Of a stretch of 64,000 nucleotides of DNA, positions 23,575 to 64,000 are shown in pieces. A model generated the notes under the pieces. It was not told the DNA's origin, searched no databases, and saw only the letters and a program-made list of their open reading frames with translations. Origin of the DNA: Paratinospora sagittata. Its lineage: Eukaryota; Streptophyta; Magnoliopsida; Ranunculales; Menispermaceae. A program made the translations under genes and the position numbers. The stretch covers positions 9,822,668-9,886,667 of the forward strand of contig CM069598.1 of NCBI GenBank assembly GCA_035771175.1, read 5' to 3'. The stretch's first letter is position 1, and every line of letters starts with the position of its first letter.

Positions 23575-26500
23575 TTCTTTTATAAGCGGCGAGATGAGGA
23601 CGGATCATCTGCCATATGTATATCAGTAATATGGGAAAGATCCATATAGTTGTGTTCATCATCAGTCTGAGTCGAAATATCTGAAGAATCGTTTTCTGAG
23701 TCTGAAATATCAGACATATCATGAAGCTGCATAGAAGCTGTCGGAGGCTTATCATTGGGAGTAACTGCAGTATCTTGGGTAACCAAGTGGTTGATGAATT
23801 GTACGAAATGTTGGATAGGGTTAGAAGGTGGAGGATCACTTGTAGGTAGGTATGGTGGTAATAGGTTGTGGTGTAAGTGGTGGATGTGAATATGAGACTT
23901 CAAATGGAGGTGGTGTATATAAAGGGGATTCATAGGATTCATATTCCATAGGAGCTTTACCTTTAGTAGCACGACCATATGAAGGACGAGGACCTCGAGG
24001 TGGAGGTTCAAAGGAAGGTTGGGCTGAAAATGGTGGTAGATTTTTATGAAAAATAGTGGAGAACAAAAAAAGAGTTGTATCCGTTGGTGTATGAGGTCGA
24101 GGAGTAGGCTAAGGAGATGTATACATGTAGGAATCCAACAAAGTTTTGTAGGGATCTGCTGGAGGTTTCTTAGTTTTCTGAATATCAGCTTCAACATAAG
24201 AGAGTTGTTGCTTCAATTGTCTGATTTCAGCCTCATACTGCATAAATTCAGGACCAAAATATTTATTCTCCAAATAATACCGCAAGGTAGTATCAAGCTT
24301 TTGAATTTTTTTACGTATTTCTTGGTAGTACTGTTAGGTTATCACAGCTTGAGCATCAGTCTTATGGGCAAGACTGGTAGTAACGAAAGAAATACTTGTG
24401 AGTTGATGATCAATCCTTTGTAGGTAGTGATTTTGAACTAAAGCATTCTTTGTCTGCCAATTCAACACTTCTTCAGGTTGAGAGATAGGCTTTGTAGAGC
24501 CATCTGGTCGTACTTCAGTAAGAACTAAAAAAGGCTTAGCAGTTGTTTGAAGATGGGGATCTAAAACTCTTCGCAAAGGTGGAAAATCCTAGTCATATTG
24601 ACTAACAGGAAAACATGGTTGAACCATAGTTGCTACAGGTGGAGCAGGAGGATCATCTTGATGGTGGATGATATCCTGTCTGCATGAATAATTGTACATG
24701 GAAGGAGGTGGTTCAAACTGAGAATGAGGCACATCAAAAATCCATTCTTCAATATCGTCATCTGAGAGATCGGTGTGGCACGAACAATCAGGATGACAAA
24801 TGTCAGGATTACAATCCCAGATAAAATGACCATCTACATGTGAATGGTAAACAGAAAACCTTGAAGTTTGGAAATAGTGAACAGGGGATTTGTCTTTGTG
24901 ATACTTGTAGACTGATTGTGTCACACCTGGGTTGCACACAGTGCCCCCTACTCAGGGTGATGAGTACTCTCGCAGGGCATACTCCAACCTCAGCATCACA
25001 TAATATTGTCCCATTTCGGTCCAGACCGTCATCACAAGGACGTCTCCTCAGATCATTTGTCCATACTATTCATGATGAATAGTGTTGACAAATGATCCCG
25101 GGGGTACTAGACACTGTTGAGTGGGCTGTGTACTGGAATGAGACAATATTATGTGGTGTTATGGCTGGGGTACGCTCGAGTAGGAGGTACCCATCACATC
25201 CGCGAGGTGTGACAGGCTGGATCATCAAAGAATGATGTACTAAGAGATTATCCTGTATGGTATGACTTGGAAGCTAAAAACTGATTTTTACCGAACCATC
25301 ACGTTGCTTTGTGAGACGAGGACTTTCGTTGGTAACGACTGGTTCATTGTGCTTGATCAACTTTTCATTATTGGTGAACCAGGCTGTAGGCATAAGCTGA
25401 TAAAGATCTTGCCGTGGCAGTTGCCTAGGGATCTGCACAATGGTTAGAACTTCATTGTCATGAACAAAAGCCATAATCGTAACGTGACGTTTGTAGGTTT
25501 TGAGATGGATTGCATGATCTTGCAATCTGAAAGCCATTTGATGATGAATAGTAGCAAAAATTCATTCAGATTTATGTTGAGCACCAGAGAACTGAATCTG
25601 TACTTTGAATATGGTAGGTAAAGTAAGATCATTTAAACAAACGTTGAAGTCTAGGGCTATGGTGAAGACCGTGGAGCCATGACTGAGAGTTGTAATAACT
25701 GTACCGATGCAAGCATATTCATATTCTAACAGATTCGTATCCAGAAGAGCAACACGGGCAAATAAAGGTATATCACATCGGCCATGGTATGAGAGGACCA
25801 AACGGATTGCACCAAGATGAAGATAAGTATATCCGTTAGACAACCAGTGGCGAATAAAGTCAGGTTCAAATTCAAGGGTGACATGTTGTTCTTGATGTGT
25901 AGACTCTAACTGACAGTTGGCTAAGGCTGTACTCTAGACATATTCTTTGATAGGAGAAGATTTTTTGGAAATCAAAGTTTTAACAGACTTAGTAAAAGAA
26001 GGACGACGTTTATTAAACATAGAATAAGGGTTTAACAAAGAAGCTTTAGTTTCATCTATTTTACTATTGTCTGGAATATGGGTGACTTCGATTAGTTGGT
26101 CGATCTTAGATGTTTTGGTTTTTAGGCAGGACTCAGGTAAACTGGAAAAATTAAAAGAAGAAAACTTTAGAATAGGTTGAGGGGTAGATACAGGCGTAGA
26201 GGTAGTAGCTTCACCAAAAACTTTCATGGATAAGGTATGACTATCCGACACGGCTCTTCTGGCCTTTCAAGGACTGTCATTTTATATCCACTGGATCAAC
26301 AGGTGAAAAAGCTAGTTCCTGTTAGCTTGTATAGACCTTGAACCAAAACTACAGTCTTGATCTAAGAATCTTGCACAGTGTCTGAGTCACAGACTATACA
26401 CATAAAACAAAGACGATAGAAAAATAGCAAGGAGGATGAAAATGATGATAAGGAGTATAACTAACCAAACGGGAAGGTTTGACAACATCATTGTGAGAAA

Positions 26501-26690
26501 ACGAGATTAAGCAGACGTCTGAGTAAGTAAATAACAAGGTGTAATAAAATACACACTGATAAAACTATGACAAACATAGCACACAGAAAATACAGGGACA
26601 AACAACTTAATAGCATAATATTACACACTCTAATACAATACTTACATATACCCCCTCTGCAAAGGAGAGAGGTAGGGCTCTGATACTATT
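23575..26690 (-). mobile_element. decayed movement-protein-bearing retroelement (endogenous caulimovirid-like)
   Basis: Minus-strand frames at 25934-26251, 25562-25843 and 25274-25537 carry remnants of a plant-virus-type movement-protein region. The clearest part is GYTYLHLGAIRL ... HGRCDIPLFARVALLD, the pattern of caulimovirus-family movement proteins. Downstream frames (24589-24939, 24334-24576, 23836-24066, then 23580-23840 in another frame) encode a HVDGHFIWD motif region and a Pro-rich then Ser/Asp-rich tail seen in uncharacterised plant retroelement polyproteins. Stops, frame changes and a 294-base palindromic insertion interrupt the reading. Protease, reverse transcriptase and RNase H are absent, so the copy is 3'-truncated. 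It could be an integrated pararetrovirus relic or an LTR retroelement with a movement domain. No second LTR was found, which slightly favours the first. Confidence 0.68.
24920..25213. mobile_element. 294-base palindromic (foldback) element
   Basis: The ends are GTCACACCT and AGGTGTGAC, and most of the element folds on itself. The left half has CATCACATAATATTGTC and GATCATTTGTCCATACTATTC; the right half has near-complements of both, meeting near a centre at about 25070. It interrupts the movement-protein-like region. On the minus strand the flanks read ATCCAGCCT and AATCAGTCT, 6 of 9 bases alike, which could be an old 9-base target duplication as left by Mutator-like transposons. That assignment is tentative. 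No coding capacity is visible. Confidence 0.7.
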
Positions 26691-26918
26691 CGTAGTTACT
26701 ATCACAAACAAGTAAAACTGAAACACAACTTAGACAGACATTCAAGAACAAAACACGACTTGAAGAAAGCGTATAGGAAAACATATTAATAGAGGGTTAC
26801 AAGACTCTATGGACCATGTAAAGGACTCCATGGAAACAACTGAGCTGGACTAAGGAAACTTAGAGAACTTGATGAAGACTCGATGCTTTGCAACTGAGAA
26901 ATGAGCTGGTATTTATAG
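26675..26918 (-). promoter_or_regulatory. retroelement promoter box and primer-binding site
   Basis: On the minus strand a TATA box, CTATAAATA (26910-26918), is followed about 225 bases later by TAGTATCAGAGCCC (26675-26688). That sequence is complementary to initiator methionine tRNA apart from one base. The pair has the arrangement expected at the 5' end of the movement-protein element: transcription start, leader, then primer site ahead of the coding region. Confidence 0.65.
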
Positions 26919-27129
26919 AGGATGGAAAAATTTTAGCGGACTTCAAACATCTTCGAATCCGGACAACTAGAGGATAAGAAGGAATCTGAGAGTGGTTCGA
27001 CATGTGCATGTGCATAAAGAAAATGGCGACAGGGCGGGCTGGTGAACAGTGATGCTTTTGAAAAAGTAAACAGTACTTTGTCGGTTACTGTTCATACTTT
27101 AGCAAAAGTGAGATGCTTGACATGTTGTC

Positions 27130-27400
27130 GTGTTGTGTTCTTTTATTTATTTATTTTTATATATCATATTACATTAGGATATATTTTATGATAATTTTGT
27201 CATGTTTACACTCAGTTCGAGCTTATTTGGACGGTAGAATGTCATACCTCACCCGTACCCCACATGAGAGTAACGAGTGGGGAACGGTGTCTTTTCGCTC
27301 AAATTAGCTCGAAATGAGTTAAAACATATCAAAATTGTCACGAAATGCATCTTAATGCAATATGATATGTGATAATAAAAAAAAAGAAAAATAAGAGGGT
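27130..27400. repeat. long inverted repeat, probable MITE
   Basis: Arms of roughly 110 bases (about 27130-27245 and 27283-27400) are imperfect reverse complements. One shows ATATCATATTACATTAGGAT and AGTTCGAGCTTATTTG; the other, read in reverse complement, shows ATATCATATTGCATTAAGAT and ATTTCGAGCTAATTTG. Short frames on the two strands translate to similar hydrophobic peptides for this reason and are not genes. The element lies between the retroelement relic and the ITPK4 gene. Confidence 0.7.
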
Positions 27401-27949
27401 GGCCGACCCTTAGGACAAGCTTCGTTCTTGTCTTTTTTTCGTACAAAATACATTGAAAAATATCTATAAATATTCTATTTTATAAATGAAAGTGAATAGA
27501 AACAAAAAAAAATCAGTAAAATATGCATTTCTTATCGATTCAAAGGATCAAATGTTGAAATTTTTTTGAAGATGACGAGTGACGATTCGCTCTAAATTGA
27601 GTCCAAACGATACTTCTCTAACTCTAATATTCTTCCAACTAAGATAAAAAGATAAAAATTGGGGGCTTTAAAGTTAGAAGATAAGATTTTTGAAGAGTTT
27701 TGAAGAAGAAAAAATGGAGGAGAAGAAGAAGAAGAATGAAGGGTGGGGTAAATTGGGAGAAGGGTAGTTTAAAATTGTTTTGGTTTTTGACTGGGGTGAA
27801 AAAAATATATGTATGTTTGGATGAACTTGTGTTAGTGATTGAGACGTAGATAGTGAGGCCTATTTAACTATTTTTTTTTTTATTGTTGTCTAAGTTGTTT
27901 TAAAATTTGTTATTTTTAATATATTTTTTTTGTGAAAAAATCTCACCGC

Positions 27950-28682
27950 TATTAGACAAATGTCCTAAGCGTCTCGGGCGAAGAGATCCTTGACACGAGT
28001 GACACCGTCATCGTGCTTTTACACTCAACATAACGAACCTTCTTTCTTGCCTTCGAATTAACAGTGCCGTCCCTCCACTCTGTCCAACGCTGCCGTTGCC
28101 TTAAGGACGCACCGCTTCGACCGTTTCAGTCCCGACCCAAATCCTTGCGAGTTAGCTTTCTTTCTTTAGACTGATGATTTGTTGTTGATCTTCTTCTAAT
28201 TATTTTTTCTTTATTGCTGTTTTTGTAAGGGTTTTGGTGGATTAAGTTGGTTTTAGTTTGATGGTTGATTATTCTTTTGATTTTTACTGTAATCTCCGGT
28301 TCTTGTGCCAAATCCTAGCAAATTTTGATATTGGCTAGTCTTATTTGTATTGTCATAAGAGAAGATGATATTGCTTTTTATTGCAAACTTACACTAAAGT
28401 ATCATGATTCAGAATCTCTTAAGATCACACAGTAAATCTTGGGGATGGAAACTGACGAAATTTTTTAACTCTATTCCTTCTTTTGTTTTTTTTTTTTTGG
28501 AAAAAAATGCAGAGGATCCTCCATTAGGGGTGGGCTCCTAGCAGTCCACCAAATTTCTTCAATTCATTGCTGGAATGGACACACTTGTTGCTGTCTGGAT
28601 CTGTTGAAAAGGCAAGGTAGAAGGAGAATAATACTCCAATCTCAGTTGTTGTGTTCCTTGCTGGCACCCAGTGTGTACAAAA
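27950..28682 (+). promoter_or_regulatory. probable promoter and 5' untranslated region of the ITPK4-type gene
   Basis: Base composition becomes locally less AT-rich at about 27960-28150, with CCGTCCCTCC-type sequence, unlike the surrounding DNA. A TTTTTTTTTGG...TGCAG|AGG acceptor-like site at about 28512 just upstream of the coding start suggests a 5'-UTR intron between a leader exon near 28050-28320 and the first coding exon. I did not find a definite TATA box. A transcript would settle the start. Confidence 0.45.
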
Positions 28683-60838
<32,156 letters not shown>

Positions 60839-60983
60839 CAGCTGAAATCTTCCCCTAATTGTGCTGCTCTCATTTAGTTTGTCAGCAGATCCATGTTTGT
60901 CAATGAGCTTCTAAGTTATGAAGAGCACATCTTCCTCTCAAGATATTGACAGTGCTTTCACAAAATCAGGTCTTCAATTTGCA

Positions 60984-61015
<32 letters not shown>

Positions 61016-62869
61016 TCCTTCTATTATGATTGCTTTTTGAAGCATGATGTTGGATGTGTTCTGCTACATGTCTTCCATTATCATAAGACTCATTGAAATG
61101 ATAGAATTGTCATGCCATATATAGCTTTTTTTTTAACCATCAAGACCAAATTGACTAGTGTTGAACCTCCTTTAATTTCATGCAACAGTGGCATCTCATT
61201 CCCTTTTAGGCCATCTTTATGTCTATCCATCCTGCAGTAGTGCAGTCTCCTCCCTAAAACTTAGATTTGGACATGGTTTTGTTCTTGATTTCTTTTAGGT
61301 TTTTCATTTTTTTAGTCCCCTCAACACCTTCCCCCCATCCTTGTGAACAATGAACTGATTTAATCTGTGTTTTTGTTTTTGATTTATTATTTTTCAGAGA
61401 AGAATTATTTTAAATAACATGGAATGCGTCTGCACGCTCACTAATAATCCTCACTATAGGATGGTTGTATAAATCTACTTCCGGTTAACTATATCAAAGA
61501 TTAATAAATTTTTAATTATATATAAGTAGCTATAAGTGCATAAATTGAGTTTACTCCTAGATAATTTTTAATTAGATTTGTGATTACTTTATCTAAGCCA
61601 TACAGTACTGAAAAAGATTCCTCATTTTTCACAATATAATATATTGAGAATATATACATGAGTGCAAACATGGAGTTGGCGTAATTGGCAAAGAGGTGAT
61701 TTTAGAACTCAAAGATTAAGTTTAACTTTTGTCACTGTTTCACCTTGGGGGTCAAGGGGGTTTAATGGGTCAGGAACCAGATTCTTTTCTGAAAATATGT
61801 TTTGGTGATGAAGTTGATTATATAATTAACATTATTTTTTTCCAAAAAAAAAAACTATTTTAGAGGTTTAACCTTTATTATTTGTCAACTTTTATTTTAT
61901 TCAAAGGTTGATAAATTATTATCAAACACTTTAATTTTGTCTAACCTCTATTTTAATTAGAGTTTAGAGAAATTAAAGGTTAAAATTGAAGTTACCAACT
62001 GCCTTCTTAACCTAAACTAAAATAATAATGTCAACATTTTTCAAATTATACCTCATTTTTTGACTTATATGTAAATCTTTATTATATGATAAAAGTGTAA
62101 GATACTTGATATTTATATAAAATATTAAATTGAATATAAATATGCTTACATTAATATTTTAAATAATTACATATAAAGCAAAAGCTCCAATATATATGTG
62201 CCAAAAAGACATATCAAAGCAGTCTAGCATTGAAATTGCCTACAGACCAACCAAATTAATTCGACCAATTTGAACTTTTTGAGTATGGTTGGATTTGAGT
62301 CTAGAAATTTATAATCGACTTTGGTGGGTAAAGTAAATATTTTTTTTGCAAGTACATTTAAAATTACTCATTTTGAAAATTCAATATTTAATCGAGCGAA
62401 CGAGCCCTCAGGGTGAACTTTTGGACTAGGCCTGCAAGCCGTGCTGGAGTTTTGGACTTGTTATGAGGTACCCATTCGCTGGGCCCGTAATATTTAATGA
62501 GAAAAGCTGGGCCAGCCCGATATAAATAAATTGTAGGACTTGGGTTGGACCAACAGAATTGAACTGGACGAAGCCCGTGGGATACTGTTTAAATTGCCAC
62601 CCCTTAAGTACTTCAAATCTTGTACCAAGAACTTTTTTTTATTATCTAAATTATCTAATTAACAGTGTAAAATATGTCTTAAATAAATTGAAGTGCTGTA
62701 GTTTATATTCCCAAGTCATTTTAATTAGCCCCACTACTAATTCAGTTGTATGAAAAACAACATTATAAGCTTACACGGTACATCACTATGGAAAGGAAAA
62801 AGGTACAACAATAAAATTACAAAAAGCACAAATATATAAAATGTACATCCCTAAAGTGCTTGGACCTAA

Positions 62870-62902
<33 letters not shown>

Positions 62903-62980
62903 ATGCGACCTTGTGTTAATCCAACTTGCATATCTGATGACCTGACATTTTCCTTCATTATATACAACTAGCTAGGTAGG
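60839..62980. other. spacer between ITPK4 and the acyltransferase gene
   Basis: After the ITPK4 stop codon the first few hundred bases are presumably 3' UTR. An (AT)n microsatellite lies at 60984-61011. A (CA)n-(TA)n microsatellite lies at 62871-62902, within the likely 3' region of the minus-strand acyltransferase gene. At about 62400-62600 there is a less AT-rich stretch (GAGCCCTCAGGG, GCCTGCAAGCCGTGCTGG, GGGCCAGCCCGA) that looks like a degenerate dispersed repeat. I see no further gene. Confidence 0.55.
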
Positions 62981-62985
62981 CTTAC

Positions 62986-64000
62986 TTATGAGGTGTGTGT
63001 GTCTAAGTTAAGATATTCTGTTGACAAAGGTATGAACACGCCACCAACCTCATCTTCCAACCATTCCAAATGCTCTTTTCTACAATGCACGTAAACCACC
63101 CAATCTCCATTACCTCTTGGGCTTGGCATCGGCATCACATACCCTGCCGTGCTCTCCCACCCAAAATGGTAAGACCCAAAAGCGGGCTTTCCCCAACCAA
63201 AATCCACTTTCCTAACCGGAAAACGCTGCCCCGATGACACCACGAATGCCACCTCTTCCTCACTACTACAATAAATCCTAGCCAATGTGGGCTTGGGCCG
63301 TTGCGCTTGCACCCAATCAATCAGGCCCAAGAAATGCTCCTTCGTTAACGCTTCGCGCAAGCTCTCATGCACTGCATCCGTCACCGAGGACAAGGCTGCT
63401 ATGCTCAGATCACTCACACTTAGCTCTCCAAAGGGAATTGAAATCACATTCCCAAAGTAAGAGCAAATGTTGTTGTTATTAGAGCAATTGTTATTGCTAC
63501 TAATTTCGTATTCTAATTGGGTTGTAGCTGCCATTCTCACCCTTCCATCCACGACTACGCCAATCTTGCATTTCTTAATGTCATACTCATCATTGCTACC
63601 ATTAACATTATTATTGCTCATGATCCCTCTTGCCAAGCTCTGCCAAAGAAATGCAGTGAAGGACTCGAGTTTGCTTTTATTATTGATTGTCTCGTGGCTA
63701 TTGATATTGATATTAGCGAGTGATTGAATTCGATTCATGTTGTTGGCTGTGATGTAATAGATACGACTCGCCGTAGGGCGAAGTTTTGTAGGGTTCTTAT
63801 GTTTGGAGGGTGGTGGCGTTGAAGTGGGTAATGACATATACATGTTGTCGAGCGATGCATCGTAGTGGCCCTTCTGGCGTGGATGGAGGAGCGATCTTTC
63901 AAAGGTAGGGAAGAGTGTTAATGGTTTTTCTTGCGCGATTTCAGCCCATGCCACGAGGAACATGTTTGCCGAGAATGCGTCTGCTATTCTATGGTCGAAA
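62986..64000 (-). CDS. BAHD acyltransferase, C-terminal part, runs off the window
   Basis: The minus-strand frame is open from the window edge to a TAA at 62986-62988, about 338 residues. It begins inside the catalytic region: FDHRIADAFSANMF holds the HxxxD motif (His-Arg-Ile-Ala-Asp), upstream of the first in-frame Met at 63963, so that Met is not the true start. The second family signature is DFGWGKP, followed by AFGSYHF and GYVMPMPSPRGNGDWVVYVH. BAHD enzymes transfer an acyl group from a CoA thioester to an alcohol or amine, usually in the cytosol. The C-terminal pattern recalls the shikimate/coniferyl-alcohol acyltransferase side of the family, but the substrate cannot be told. An Asn-rich stretch (SSNNNCSNNNN) in a loop is unusual. 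The N-terminal third is outside the window. Confidence 0.9.
   Translation of the reverse strand, partial: FDHRIADAFSANMFLVAWAEIAQEKPLTLFPTFERSLLHPRQKGHYDASLDNMYMSLPTSTPPPSKHKNPTKLRPTASRIYYITANNMNRIQSLANININSHETINNKSKLESFTAFLWQSLARGIMSNNNVNGSNDEYDIKKCKIGVVVDGRVRMAATTQLEYEISSNNNCSNNNNICSYFGNVISIPFGELSVSDLSIAALSSVTDAVHESLREALTKEHFLGLIDWVQAQRPKPTLARIYCSSEEEVAFVVSSGQRFPVRKVDFGWGKPAFGSYHFGWESTAGYVMPMPSPRGNGDWVVYVHCRKEHLEWLEDEVGGVFIPLSTEYLNLDTHTS

Noticed and set aside
23477..24197. Leu/His-rich long frames on the minus strand
   Set aside because: The first part of the 23580-24197 frame and the 23477 frame are out-of-frame translations of the Pro-rich retroelement tail.
24920..25213. Solo LTR of a gypsy element (TGTCACACC...GGTGTGACA ends)
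   Set aside because: The interior pairs with itself along most of its length, which fits a foldback element better, and there is no 5-bp target duplication.
27113..27446. Two small hydrophobic open frames, one on each strand, with similar peptides
   Set aside because: They are mirror translations of the two arms of an inverted repeat.
63285..63727. Plus-strand open frames rich in Leu
   Set aside because: Antisense shadows of the BAHD acyltransferase coding sequence.

Overview
The window is nuclear DNA of a flowering plant, almost certainly a eudicot. It is AT-rich, its genes have short exons split by introns, and it is full of plant-type retroelements (Ty1/copia, Ty3/gypsy, L1- and RTE-type LINEs, a movement-protein-bearing retroelement, and small inverted-repeat elements). 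I cannot name the species from the sequence. I saw no bacterial-type operon, CRISPR array or convincing RNA gene. Layout: (1) 1-4.8 kb is AT-rich DNA without a supported gene; it holds one strong inverted repeat and one small tandem duplication. (2) 4.8-22.7 kb is a same-strand tandem family of F-box/LRR/FBD genes. An intact three-exon gene lies at 11436-13026 and a more diverged one at 21180-22677. A copy at 15659-17448 is broken by two 1-base deletions, and three decayed pieces lie at about 4835-5250, 13310-14330 and 18112-18280. F-box proteins are substrate receptors of SCF ubiquitin ligases. (3) A young copia element (5423-8950; LTRs identical by eye, 5-bp target duplication) is inserted in the 3' flank of one F-box relic. 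Part of its interior is deleted and part is inverted. (4) 23.5-26.9 kb holds decayed minus-strand coding remnants of a retroelement related to plant pararetroviruses (movement-protein domain, promoter and primer-binding site), itself split by a palindromic element; a second inverted-repeat element follows at 27.1-27.4 kb. (5) 28.0-60.9 kb is one large host gene on the plus strand. I resolved 12 coding exons giving a 497-residue inositol polyphosphate kinase of the plant ITPK4 type (N-terminal extension plus ATP-grasp kinase). About 32 kb of genome carry under 1.5 kb of coding sequence because the introns are loaded with a 4.9-kb gypsy element, a 6.6-kb L1 LINE, a copia relic and several RTE LINE relics. 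All splice junctions and the reading frame stay intact. (6) At the right edge, on the minus strand, lies the C-terminal part of a BAHD acyltransferase gene that continues past the window. No new multi-gene system is supported. The most unusual observations are the internally inverted copia element, the GC-AG intron shared by the F-box paralogues, the gypsy element whose 3' LTR starts close to the predicted transcription start, and the ITPK4 gene that tolerates this insertion load.
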